A stretch of 64,000 nucleotides of DNA, taken from NCBI GenBank assembly GCA_036986135.1, contig BTQZ01000004.1:66780-130779 (forward strand), given 5' to 3'. Origin of the DNA: JADFRG01 sp036986135. GTDB lineage: Bacteria > Chloroflexota > Anaerolineae > Anaerolineales > E44-bin32. The position numbers were made by a program, and so were the translations under genes. This document shows positions 33,121 to 42,170 of the stretch, piece after piece; the stretch's first letter is position 1; every line of letters starts with the position of its first letter. The notes below the pieces were generated by a model. It saw nothing but the letters and a program-made list of their open reading frames with translations. It had not been told where the DNA came from and did not search any database.

Positions 33121-34244
33121 TCTTCGTCCACCAGTAGGCTCTCTTCGGTCTTCGGATCAAAGAAATGCATGGATTCAGCCTCAAAGCGAACGGCGATCCT
33201 TTCATTTTCGCGCAAGGCGATGTCTGGATTCGCAAGGCATGTGAGCGGAAGATCATCGATCTTCAGCATGAGCAAGTTTGATTGGCCAAGTAGCTCAAGC
33301 GTGACGATCTCAGCGTCAAGAGCTTTTAGGGTCTCTCCGCGCACAAGGTGAATGGACTCGGGTCGAATGCCCATGATCGCGGGGATAGTCTCTTCTTTGG
33401 CCCTCCCAAGCGCAGCGAGGCCCTTTGCCCCTGCATCTACTTCCAGGTTTCGAAAACGAAAGACAGCATCACCATTTGCTCTTTGCAGTTTTCCTTCCAG
33501 CAGATTCATCTCCGGGCTTCCCACAAAGGTAGCGGTGAAGATATTCCTCGGCCTTCTATAAAGGTCGGATGGTGACGCGATCTGCGCAATCCGTCCCTCA
33601 TTCATGACGGCAATTCGCGTACCAAGAGTCAAGGCTTCCACTTGATCATGGGTCACATAAATGAAAGTCCCAGATACGCCGCCAGCTTCCTCCACCAGGC
33701 TTTTGTGGAGCAGCTTGAACTCCGACCGCATGCCAGCGCGCAGCTTGGCATCGAGCGCAGCCAAAGGCTCATCGAGCAGAAAGACCTTAGGGCTACGAAC
33801 CAAAGCCCTAGCAAGGGCCACTCGCTGCCGCTGGCCACCACTGAGCTGGTCCGGATAACGGTCAAGCAGCTCTCCTATCTGGACCCTGTTCGCCGCTTTC
33901 GCTACCCGATCACGGATCTCATCTTTTGGCCTGCGAATGTTCCGTAGGTAGAATGCGATGTTGTCGAAAACTGTCATGTGGGGATAGAGCGCAAGGTTTT
34001 GAAAGACCATGGCCATATCCCGCCGCTCAGGAGGGACGTCTGAAATATCCCTCCCCCCCAATATCACCTGTCCGTCGGTCTGGATCTCCAGACCAGCGAT
34101 GATCCGGAGGGTGGTGGTCTTTCCGCAGCCGGACGGTCCCAGAAGAACCACAAAATCGCCCTCGTCAGCATCCAGGTCAAGCCGGTCTACTGCCAAACAT
34201 CCCGGGAAGCGCTTGGTAATGGATTCGAGTCTCAAGAAAGCCAT
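33117..34244 (-). CDS. Sugar ABC transporter ATPase (MalK/UgpC type)
   Basis: A 375-residue ATPase: Walker A GPSGCGKTT, signature LSGGQRQRVALARAL, Walker B VFLLDEPLAALD, switch His in VTHDQVEA, and a C-terminal OB/TOBE domain (IMGIRPESIHL). It energises the two permeases encoded upstream. Confidence 0.94.
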   Translation of the reverse strand: MAFLRLESITKRFPGCLAVDRLDLDADEGDFVVLLGPSGCGKTTTLRIIAGLEIQTDGQVILGGRDISDVPPERRDMAMVFQNLALYPHMTVFDNIAFYLRNIRRPKDEIRDRVAKAANRVQIGELLDRYPDQLSGGQRQRVALARALVRSPKVFLLDEPLAALDAKLRAGMRSEFKLLHKSLVEEAGGVSGTFIYVTHDQVEALTLGTRIAVMNEGRIAQIASPSDLYRRPRNIFTATFVGSPEMNLLEGKLQRANGDAVFRFRNLEVDAGAKGLAALGRAKEETIPAIMGIRPESIHLVRGETLKALDAEIVTLELLGQSNLLMLKIDDLPLTCLANPDIALRENERIAVRFEAESMHFFDPKTEESLLVDEE

Positions 34245-34256
34245 GCCGACTCCTCC

Positions 34257-35162
34257 TCAGAGCCCCAATCGAGCCGTGAGGCCTTCCAAGATGTGCTTGC
34301 GGAAAACGATCGCTAGCAGCAGCGGCGGGAGAATACTCAGGGTGGCCGCGGCCGCGATCATGCCCCGGCTAGTGCTCATGCCTTGCGAAAGGGAAGCCAG
34401 GACCGCGGTCTGGGTTTGGGATCGAATGGTCTGGGTCAGGATGGTGGCAAAGACGAACTCGCCATAGGAAGCCATGAAGGCAAAGATCGCCGCAGCGATA
34501 AGCCCGGGCCGGGCCAGGGGAACGACCACTTTCGTCATCATTCGGATATAACGGCAGCCATCCAACCTTGCGGCCTCCTCGAATTCAACCGGTATGTTGT
34601 GGAAATAGGCACGAAGAATCCAAATCGTGAATGGGAGGGTGATGGCAGAGTAGATTCCCACCAAGGCTAGCTTGGTGTCGAGCAGATCCAGCCGCAGGAG
34701 AAGTATATACATTGCCACGACGATCGAGATTGAGGGTAAGAGCCGTGTTGCAAGTAACAAGAGGAACACTTTGCGGTCGCCAAAAAATCTATAACGGGCG
34801 AAGATATGGGCTGCAGGGAAACCCACCACCACATTGATTATCGTTACGATGCTCGCGATTATGATGCTGTTGATAATGGCCGGATAGACGAGAGTGCCCC
34901 TCATGGTGTACATGGATTGCAGCATGATCGTCGAGTTCGGCGGGATCACACCCGTGAATATAAAGTAGTAGTGGTTCGTGGTGAAGACCTCAGCACTTGG
35001 GAAATAATGTGGAGGCCTATCCTGGAGGGCAATCTCCTTTTGAAAGCTTGAGACCACTACCCAGTAAATGGGGGCAAGCAAGTAGAGGAGCACCACGATG
35101 CTAACGAGCAGCACGAGGATCTTTTTGGCCCGACGTCGCCCGGAGATTGTGTTGAAAATCAT
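34257..35162 (-). CDS. Carbohydrate ABC transporter permease (MalG type)
   Basis: A 301-residue, six-helix inner-membrane subunit. The EAA coupling motif reads EFEEAARLDGCRYIRMMTKV, 20 residues at about 195-215. MalG-like proteins form a heterodimer with the MalF-like partner at 35180-36112. Confidence 0.92.
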   Translation of the reverse strand: MIFNTISGRRRAKKILVLLVSIVVLLYLLAPIYWVVVSSFQKEIALQDRPPHYFPSAEVFTTNHYYFIFTGVIPPNSTIMLQSMYTMRGTLVYPAIINSIIIASIVTIINVVVGFPAAHIFARYRFFGDRKVFLLLLATRLLPSISIVVAMYILLLRLDLLDTKLALVGIYSAITLPFTIWILRAYFHNIPVEFEEAARLDGCRYIRMMTKVVVPLARPGLIAAAIFAFMASYGEFVFATILTQTIRSQTQTAVLASLSQGMSTSRGMIAAAATLSILPPLLLAIVFRKHILEGLTARLGL

Positions 35163-35179
35163 GGCCTCCCCTTCCGTCT

Positions 35180-36112
35180 CTAGGGAGCCTCCCGTCGCTT
35201 CAGTCGGCGCTCAGGGTTGAGCACCACGAGATAGAGATAGATGAAGACAATCATGATAAGTGCCAGAATGATCGCCATGGCTGCTCCGCGGCCGAACCGC
35301 GTGAAGGTGAACGATTCCACGTAGACAAGCCAAGCGAGGGTCCTGGTTGCGTCGCCTGGTCCACCCTGAGTAATCACAAAAACAAGCCCGAAGTGCATTA
35401 CCAAGGCGAAAATCGTCTGGATCACGAGCACCATCTGCAGTACGGGTCGTAACAAAGGCAGCGTGACTTTAAAGAAGGCCCGTATCGATCCGGCGCGGTC
35501 CATGCGGGCCGCCTCATAGACGCTGGAAGGTATGGTGGCCAATCCGGCAGCGAAGAGGAAAGTGCTGTAGGGGACAAACTTCCAGACATAGGCAAATAAG
35601 ATTGCCCAAAGCGCCCACCGCGGATCGGCCGCCACCGTGATGTACTCGTCGATGATGCCCAGTCCGTTGAGGACGCCGTTCATGACCCCAAAGCTGGGAT
35701 CATAGATCCAGGCCCAGATGACTGCGCTCACAGCGCCAGGGATTGCGTAGGGCAGGAGAAGTGCAACCTTGATGAGGCCACTGCCTCGGAATTGCTGGTT
35801 GATCAATAAGGCAATCGCCAGGGAGATCACGACCACTGCCACTACGGCCACAAGCGTGAATTTCATCGTGACCACCAGGGAGTTGTAGAACCCGGGCGCC
35901 ACCGTTGATTTCGTAAAGATATCTATAAAATTTTGGAACCAGATGATCTTCCCGGTCGGAACTCCGTACTTATATTCTTTGAAGGCGACAATAAACGAAT
36001 AGAGCAGAGGATATGCGATGAAAAACAGGATAAAGACCAGGGATGGCAAGATGATCCGATAGGCAAACAAGGAAGTCTGCCGGAATCGTTTGCGCTCATA
36101 AGGAGATTGCAT
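35180..36112 (-). CDS. Carbohydrate ABC transporter permease (MalF type)
   Basis: A 310-residue, six-helix subunit with the EAA motif YEAARMDRAGSIRAFFKVTL. The ATG at 36112 was selected because AGGAGG lies 5 nt upstream; the open frame continues 15 codons further without family similarity. Confidence 0.92.
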   Translation of the reverse strand: MQSPYERKRFRQTSLFAYRIILPSLVFILFFIAYPLLYSFIVAFKEYKYGVPTGKIIWFQNFIDIFTKSTVAPGFYNSLVVTMKFTLVAVVAVVVISLAIALLINQQFRGSGLIKVALLLPYAIPGAVSAVIWAWIYDPSFGVMNGVLNGLGIIDEYITVAADPRWALWAILFAYVWKFVPYSTFLFAAGLATIPSSVYEAARMDRAGSIRAFFKVTLPLLRPVLQMVLVIQTIFALVMHFGLVFVITQGGPGDATRTLAWLVYVESFTFTRFGRGAAMAIILALIMIVFIYLYLVVLNPERRLKRREAP

Positions 36113-36180
36113 GCAACCTCCTGAGCCAGAGTAGGCAGGGGTGAGGCCTGGCCTCACCCCTGCGCAATCGCGCCTTGATG

Positions 36181-37620
36181 TTATTCCGCCTTGAGGTCAA
36201 GCCACTGCTGCTTGATATTTTCAAGCACGGATTCGGTGGGTTCCTGACGCAAGAGGGCCTTCTGCACCTCAGTGCGAACATAGGAGATCCACTCAGCGAA
36301 CCAAGGTGCCGATATTCCGTCCTTGGAGATCGCTAGCTCCTTCTGAGCCTGCATGACGCTGGTGTCAGCCATTGCAGAGAAGGCTTTCTCAACGGCCGGA
36401 TCCTGCCACAAGGACAGTATCGAGAATCCCAATCCATTCTCCACGGCCCAGCGCTTGGCGATCTGATAGCCAGTCTCGCCATCTACAGTCGTCTTGCCGC
36501 CCAGGAACTCGATCAGCTCCCAAGAGGCCACCTTGGTCGCCTCATCCCTCAACGCGCCATTTCCCATCACGTACATGCGGGAGTAGCCATCGGTGGCATG
36601 GGTAGCGCCTGGCATCATAGAAACCTCAGCCTGTCCGGCCACCTTAGAGATCCCTGGTGTGTTGAACTCGCGCACCATGTAACCCGGCACGATGACGAAA
36701 GCAGCGTCGCCGTTCTTGAAGGCCTGCTGCACATCAACGGCGGTCATTTCGAGCACCTTAGTGGGCACGATCCCGGTGTCGTTGATGGATGCGGCTATGT
36801 ACTCGATCATGTCATAAACCGGGCCTGAGTCGGTTTCGAAAATGGGTTCGAAGTTCTCATCGAACAGATCCGCTCCTTCGGAGTAGATCAGTGCGAAGAA
36901 GCCCTCATCGAACCAAGCTCCGGCCTTCAGACCGACCATAAACGGCTGGCTGGTGATCCCCTTATCCATGAGGATCAGCGACTGCTCCGTAACCTCGTCC
37001 CATGTGGTTGGCGGCGATGCGATGCCTGCCTCCTCCAACATGGTCTTGTTATAGAAGAAGTACATGACATCCGTGTAGTACGGCAGGCCATAGAGCTTGC
37101 CATCGTAAGTCATAGCTTCCACCGAGTATGGAGCGATATCCGTCACATAATCTCTTATTTCGGGGAAGTAGTCTTCGACTGGTACCACCCAGCCTGCCGC
37201 GGCCCACTTGGCCAGCCAATGATCCGATCCATACAGCACATCGAAGGAGTTTCCACCTGCGAAAGTCGTGGTGACGTACGTATCGAACTCACCGAATCCG
37301 GCGTCAGACCAATCGATTTTCACATCGACTGGCACTGGCGCCTGCTCTGCCACCCAATCCACGTACTTATCAGAGTTCTGCTGGACCTTTTCCAGGTCAT
37401 AGGTCCAGCCCGCGAACTTGAGTGTCACAGGCCCTAGGGGGGCCAGCTCCTCGGGACCGGCTTCCTCTGGCGCCGCCTCCTTCTCCACGACGACCGGAAC
37501 CTCGACGGTTATCACGACCGGCTCTGGAGCTTCTGCTGGCTCTGCCGCGGGGGCGCACCCCGCGGTCGCCAGGAGGAAGGAGCTGACTAGCAGCGTCCCA
37601 AGCATATGTCTCTTCTTCAT
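36181..37620 (-). CDS. Extracellular solute-binding lipoprotein (family 1)
   Basis: A 479-residue carbohydrate-type binding protein: signal peptide with lipobox C22, an acidic Pro/Glu/Ala linker, then the two-lobed domain (VLYGSDHWLAKWAAAGWVVP, GLPYYTDVMYFFYNKTML, both typical of sugar-binding proteins). GGAGG lies 6 nt before the ATG at 37620. It delivers the substrate to the MalFGK-like importer. Its ligand is not identifiable from sequence. Confidence 0.93.
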   Translation of the reverse strand: MKKRHMLGTLLVSSFLLATAGCAPAAEPAEAPEPVVITVEVPVVVEKEAAPEEAGPEELAPLGPVTLKFAGWTYDLEKVQQNSDKYVDWVAEQAPVPVDVKIDWSDAGFGEFDTYVTTTFAGGNSFDVLYGSDHWLAKWAAAGWVVPVEDYFPEIRDYVTDIAPYSVEAMTYDGKLYGLPYYTDVMYFFYNKTMLEEAGIASPPTTWDEVTEQSLILMDKGITSQPFMVGLKAGAWFDEGFFALIYSEGADLFDENFEPIFETDSGPVYDMIEYIAASINDTGIVPTKVLEMTAVDVQQAFKNGDAAFVIVPGYMVREFNTPGISKVAGQAEVSMMPGATHATDGYSRMYVMGNGALRDEATKVASWELIEFLGGKTTVDGETGYQIAKRWAVENGLGFSILSLWQDPAVEKAFSAMADTSVMQAQKELAISKDGISAPWFAEWISYVRTEVQKALLRQEPTESVLENIKQQWLDLKAE

Positions 37621-37682
37621 GATGTCCTCCATTCGCAAATTGAAAAACGGATCAATCGGATGTTCCCGGCCGACCAAGCAAT

Positions 37683-38369
37683 TCAAAGGTCTTTCCGGCC
37701 GGTCAACCTGGAAGCCTCTTCTGGAGAAACTCCCTCTTTAAGAAGTCTTCGCGTGTCTGACTCGTTCTCAGCCCTCCTTTCCGTCTCCTCAAGGACGTCC
37801 TCTGCGATTTCTTGAGGGATGATCAAGACCCCATCGCTGTCACCCACAACGAAATCCCCCGGACGGATGAGTACATCGTTGAACCAGATGGGGATCTGCC
37901 AATCTCGGAGCCTTGAGCGAAAGAATCCGTCCACGGGACTCGTGAATCTGCAGAAGATGGGGAACCCCATCATCTTCACGAAGCCTGTATCCTTAGCTCC
38001 TCCATTAATGACCGCTCCATTTACGCCGTTGCCCATGCATACTGTGGTCGCCAACTCTCCCCAGAACCCGGATGTTTGATCGTTGCCCGCATCGACGATG
38101 ATGATGCTGTCTTCTGGGTAGGAAGCCACCATTTTGGCGGCCGGGCGCTCGCGTTCATCGGGCAAGGGGTCGAGAATCCATTGCAGCGTGAACGCAAAAC
38201 CTGCAACAACCTCGCTTCGCAGTTCTACTGTGCAGCATTTGATATCCGGGCCCAACCATTGATGATGCATATCGCGTTCTTGGAACACATCATTGATGGC
38301 AGCGGTATAGAGCTGCTGATAGCGTTCAACCATCTCCTTGACCGGGGTTTCGTAGGAATGCAGCTTCAC
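37683..38369 (-). CDS. RraA-family aldolase/decarboxylase-like protein
   Basis: A 228-residue member of the RraA/HMG-aldolase family, with GNGVNGAVINGGAKDTGFV (19 residues) as the active-site Arg/Asp region and VGDSDGVLIIPQE. The usual GxVxDGxxRD motif has GGAKD here, so the canonical Arg is Lys. Such proteins are often 4-hydroxy-4-methyl-2-oxoglutarate aldolases or oxaloacetate decarboxylases acting on 2-oxoacids, which would suit a sugar-acid pathway. Confidence 0.8.
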   Translation of the reverse strand: MKLHSYETPVKEMVERYQQLYTAAINDVFQERDMHHQWLGPDIKCCTVELRSEVVAGFAFTLQWILDPLPDERERPAAKMVASYPEDSIIIVDAGNDQTSGFWGELATTVCMGNGVNGAVINGGAKDTGFVKMMGFPIFCRFTSPVDGFFRSRLRDWQIPIWFNDVLIRPGDFVVGDSDGVLIIPQEIAEDVLEETERRAENESDTRRLLKEGVSPEEASRLTGRKDL

Positions 38370-38421
38370 ACTGATTCTCCTCCCTGGAGAGAGCTCGCCT
38401 TTATCTCAGCGGCGGCCCGTT

Positions 38422-39510
38422 TCACCCAATCTCACCTACTTCGATCCGGCGGCCCTCCTCGATGCTAGCTTGCACCGCTTCCGCGACTTGCGTGACCTTC
38501 AATCCATCCCATCCGGAGGGGTATGTACCTTCAAGCTCTCTCAATGAGCCCCCCGATTTCAAGAAACGCACGTTATCCAGGAAATCCTTAATGGCGTCCA
38601 CGAAGTACCCATTTACTGACTGCCAACCGAAGACGCTTTGTGCAGAGAAGATGGCTCCCAGGTTGGGAGTGACTGCGCCGTCTGCAGAGGTACAGTAGCG
38701 AAGGCCACGATCCTGGCTATCGAGTTCGATGAGTCCATCGCTTCCGACGATTCGTAGCCCCTGATTAACAACGGCCTCAAATTGAAGAGGCAGAATCCAA
38801 TTCACGTCGATAGTGCACGTCAGTCCACCATCCATGAGGATGGAGGCACTGACGGCATCGTATGTATCGATACCCATGGAGGAAAGCTTGCCTTTGCATC
38901 CGTGGGCAAACACAGAATGAGCTTCGCGGCCGCTCACCCATCGCACGAGGTCATATTTATGAACGCCAAGAAACCAGAAAGGGGAGGACTCCGCGGCCCA
39001 ACGGGAAAGCCACTCAGAGGGAACCGTAATCTTGTCCTCCATATAGGCATACGCATAGTAGGGTTCGCCGATCTTTCCCTCCTGCACCTGCCGCCTAATA
39101 TCGATGTTGTACGGGTCATAGCGCTTGTGAAGATCCACCTGCAGGAGGAGACCTTTCTCCTCTGCAACTTCCATCATGGCTCTGCATCCTGCTGTGGTTA
39201 GATCCATGGGTTTTTCGACTAGAACGTGCAAACTATGCTGGAGCGCGTGAATGACAATCTCACGGTGGAGATGATCCGGAGTGGCCACTGTAATGGCGTC
39301 GAGGTTCTCGGCCTCGATCATCGACCGGTAATCGGTGTAACCCTTAATTCCAAACGATTGGGCCTGCCTAGTAGCAGTGGCCTGTGTGTGTGAGGCGACA
39401 GCCACGAGTTCAAGCCTGCCTTCAGCTTCAAGTTGCTTGGCCGCCCGAAGATGATAAGTCCCCCAGATTCCGCCGCCTATGACGCCAACATGGATCTTGG
39501 ATCCCGTCAT
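38422..39510 (-). CDS. Gfo/Idh/MocA-family NAD(P)-dependent oxidoreductase
   Basis: A 362-residue sugar/inositol dehydrogenase-like enzyme: N-terminal Rossmann motif VGVIGGGIWGTYHLRAA, the VEKPMDLT active-site lysine motif, and a C-terminal sheet domain with HKYDLVRW. Its ATG overlaps the IclR-type gene stop by 4 nt. It probably oxidises the imported sugar or sugar acid. Confidence 0.9.
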   Translation of the reverse strand: MTGSKIHVGVIGGGIWGTYHLRAAKQLEAEGRLELVAVASHTQATATRQAQSFGIKGYTDYRSMIEAENLDAITVATPDHLHREIVIHALQHSLHVLVEKPMDLTTAGCRAMMEVAEEKGLLLQVDLHKRYDPYNIDIRRQVQEGKIGEPYYAYAYMEDKITVPSEWLSRWAAESSPFWFLGVHKYDLVRWVSGREAHSVFAHGCKGKLSSMGIDTYDAVSASILMDGGLTCTIDVNWILPLQFEAVVNQGLRIVGSDGLIELDSQDRGLRYCTSADGAVTPNLGAIFSAQSVFGWQSVNGYFVDAIKDFLDNVRFLKSGGSLRELEGTYPSGWDGLKVTQVAEAVQASIEEGRRIEVGEIG

Positions 39511-40394
39511 GTGCGCCCTCCAGGGGGCTGCATGGGTAGCCTTCGGTCAGATGCAGGAGTTCTCATCATGGTGATCTGTGAAGAGATTTTCGTAGCAGTC
39601 TCGACCACCCTGTCTTTCAGCAAACCCTCCAGCCCATTCTTCATCAGCCGAGTCGACGGTCCCGATACAGATATCGCCGCCAGGACATGTCCCCTCATTC
39701 CCCAGATTGGCGCAGCGACGCAGCATATTCCTATCTCGACCTCTTCTTGATCAACGGCATAACCCTGCTGCCCTATTCTGTGAAGCTCCTCTCTTAGAAC
39801 CTCCGGACGCGTGATCGTGTTTTCCGTTATCTGCTCCAGCTTTCGCTGCGAAAAGAATTCATCGAGCTCTGCTGATGTGACATGCGCAAGCAGAACCTTG
39901 CCAAGAGCAGTGCAATGGCAAGGTTGCCTGCGACCGAGCTGAGGCGTCATACGCAAGACATGATCGTGCGAATCAACATGATCGACATACACCAATTCGA
40001 AATCATCCAATACGCCCATGAAGACGGTCTCTCTCACGCTTTTTGAGAGTTCGCCAAGCATGGGGTGCGCGCTACGGATAAAATCCCATTGATCCAAGAC
40101 GGCCTTGCCATAGAGCAGCATTTGCAGGGCGAGGCTGTATTGTCTGCTGGTCGGATCTTGTTGGACTGCCTTGCGGATGAGAAGGGTCTGAAGCAGCCGG
40201 TGGGCGGTTGTGGTACTCAGGTCTAGAGCATGCGCGATCTCGCTCACACCCATGCTCCCGCGGTTGTCCCGCAGAAGGTCGAGAATCATAAATGCCCGTT
40301 CAACGGATTGAACACTACCTCGTATGCGGGAGCTATTGGCGGCGGATCTTTCCATAATGCGGAATTGCTTTGCGAATAGTGGAATACGGTGCAT
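39507..40394 (-). CDS. IclR-family transcriptional regulator
   Basis: A 295-residue regulator (282 if the ATG at 40355 is used): winged helix SMGVSEIAHALDLSTTTAHR near residues 50-70 and an effector GAF-like domain with CHCTALGKVLLA. It is the first gene of the minus-strand catabolic cluster. IclR proteins often control sugar-acid and aromatic catabolism (KdgR is one), which fits the KDG kinase and aldolase. ATAATGC (40354-40360) and GCATTAT (40391-40397) form an inverted repeat holding both candidate starts, so the start is unresolved. Confidence 0.88.
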   Translation of the reverse strand: MHRIPLFAKQFRIMERSAANSSRIRGSVQSVERAFMILDLLRDNRGSMGVSEIAHALDLSTTTAHRLLQTLLIRKAVQQDPTSRQYSLALQMLLYGKAVLDQWDFIRSAHPMLGELSKSVRETVFMGVLDDFELVYVDHVDSHDHVLRMTPQLGRRQPCHCTALGKVLLAHVTSAELDEFFSQRKLEQITENTITRPEVLREELHRIGQQGYAVDQEEVEIGICCVAAPIWGMRGHVLAAISVSGPSTRLMKNGLEGLLKDRVVETATKISSQITMMRTPASDRRLPMQPPGGRT

Positions 40395-40602
40395 TATCGC
40401 GAAATATATAGCGTATTTGAAGGACGAATGTCATCTTTGGGACGTGATCATGCGCTTAATCCGTTAGGCCCGCTAAGAGGACCCGGGATCAGCTTTTTCT
40501 TGAACTTGTGGGGATGCGTTGGCTACTCAGTTCATGGAGGAATCTCTGTATACTTCCTCAGCTTCAACAGAATGCATCATCGAATCATTAAGGAGGAGAA
40601 TA

Positions 40603-41238
40603 GTGCAGAACCTAGATGCAATGCCGCCCTATCTAGCTGAGAAGATGCGTTACTGGTCGAATCTGGGCCACTGGATCATAGGCGGCATGTTGGCAATAGT
40701 CGGCGTTCTGGCACTCTTGGAGATACTTGGCGTACTGACGGGCGGATGGGTCTACGCTTGGCCCGGCGTGCTCGCGCTGGCTGGGCTGGTGCTGCCGCTG
40801 GGCATCCTCAGCCATGGCGACGAGAAGTACGGGCGTGAGCTAGTCCTGGCCGACCCGCAGCATCGGCAGCACCTGATCATGGGAGGCATCATATTCCTGG
40901 GAGGAGTGGCCGAAATCGTGGCGCTAGCGGCCGGCATCGGCTTCGTACGCTACGCTTGGCCACTGGCGCTGGGCGCGGTCGGCGTGATATTTCTCATTCA
41001 CCCGCAGCACGGCACCGATGCGGCGGCTGTCAAGGCGGTGCGCATCCACCGCATCCTGGGCGGCACGTTCATCCTGGCTGGTCTGGCGCGTCTCATTGCA
41101 GTGGTCACGGGCGCGTACAGCGGCCTTTTTGGGTTCGCATGGATCATTCTGGTACTTGTGGCTGCAGCGCAGTTGATTTTCTATCGCGAGCCCGAGGGCG
41201 CGTACGAGGCGGGTTCACACAGTGAACACGGATCTTAA
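40603..41238 (+). CDS. Six-helix membrane protein, unrecognised
   Basis: A 211-residue protein with about six hydrophobic segments, divergent from the IclR gene. The GTG at 40603 has AGGAGGAG 4 nt upstream. It contains several His in loops (LSHGDEKYG, DPQHRQHL, HPQHGTD), which could bind metal. I do not recognise the family. Confidence 0.75.
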   Translation: MQNLDAMPPYLAEKMRYWSNLGHWIIGGMLAIVGVLALLEILGVLTGGWVYAWPGVLALAGLVLPLGILSHGDEKYGRELVLADPQHRQHLIMGGIIFLGGVAEIVALAAGIGFVRYAWPLALGAVGVIFLIHPQHGTDAAAVKAVRIHRILGGTFILAGLARLIAVVTGAYSGLFGFAWIILVLVAAAQLIFYREPEGAYEAGSHSEHGS

Positions 41239-41445
41239 GCCGCTCTGGCACATCGGAGGACTCTCCAGGATGATCACGGCTTCTTCCATTTTCTGTCTGA
41301 ACACGTCTTCCTCCTCAATCCCGTATCGGTGGGAGGGCAAGTCGCGTATGACCTGGGTATCCTCTCTCTTCTGATGGTTTACGTGCTGCTGGCCACATGG
41401 AATGGTTGGGTCGGGCGGAAGTTGTGGAAAACCGCCGACAATTAA
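41239..41445 (+). pseudogene. Open frame of 68 codons after the membrane protein stop, probable gene remnant
   Basis: Directly after the TAA at 41236-41238 and in the same frame, 68 sense codons encode HGFFHFLSEHVFLLNPV and a hydrophobic segment YDLGILSLLMVYVLLATW. There is no ATG in the first half; a GTG at about residue 30 is the only good start. The composition looks like real membrane-protein coding sequence, so this may be the tail of a lost gene. Confidence 0.35.
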
Positions 41446-41503
41446 CGGTAGATTAATGAGCCGCGATTGAAATTGCTCTCGGCCATAGATGGAGGTGAGG
41501 CCC

Positions 41504-42067
41504 GTGCGTAAAGTGGTGTTGATCTCGTTAGCCCGCTCGCCGTTGAAGGTGCTACGCAGGCAATCTGCAAGCCGGCTTGTGACCGGCGGGGTGATCCTGG
41601 CAGCAACCGTTCTCACCGCCTGCCAGGCCGCGCCTCCCGAACCCCCTACGCGGGTCGCCCCCAGCCCGACATCGACCCGCGCCCCCTCGCCCACACCTGC
41701 AATGGTGCTGCAGGGAACGGGGCCGGATCGCGCCCAGCAGGGTCGCTCGGTCTACCTGACAACCTGCGCGGTCTGCCACGGAAATGAAGCGGAAGGGTAC
41801 GCCAACGAGCTCGCGGCTCCCGCGCTGAACGCCAGCGAACATGCCTGGGAACACGCGGATCCGCAGATTCATCTCTGGATTGTTGAAGGCAAGCTTGGCT
41901 TCGGCCGGCAGATGCCGGCCTATGGGGAACATCTTACAGACGCCGAAGTGCACGCGGTGGTCGCCTATCTGCACGGCCTGTGGTTACCTGAGCAGCTCAG
42001 AATGCAGCAGGACTTGAGCCGTCGATGGCCGGCGACGCCAGAACCGACCTGGACTCCTGAGCCATAA
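41504..42067 (+). CDS. Monohaem cytochrome c lipoprotein
   Basis: A 187-residue lipoprotein: signal with lipobox C40, a Pro/Ser/Thr linker, then one class I cytochrome c domain with haem motif C88-AV-C91-H92 and axial M137 (RQMPAY). The GTG at 41504 follows GGAGGTGA. It would carry electrons on the outer face of the membrane. It is convergent with CcdA, whose family supplies reductant for haem attachment. Confidence 0.87.
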   Translation: MRKVVLISLARSPLKVLRRQSASRLVTGGVILAATVLTACQAAPPEPPTRVAPSPTSTRAPSPTPAMVLQGTGPDRAQQGRSVYLTTCAVCHGNEAEGYANELAAPALNASEHAWEHADPQIHLWIVEGKLGFGRQMPAYGEHLTDAEVHAVVAYLHGLWLPEQLRMQQDLSRRWPATPEPTWTPEP

Positions 42068-42170
42068 GGGGATTGCTGGTGGCCGACGGCTGTGGATCGA
42101 GTGCTAGATGTGGCGCTTCGATTAGCGCAAAGTGGAGCGGACTCGGCCAAAAGCTTGATTGCAGCTCGGG

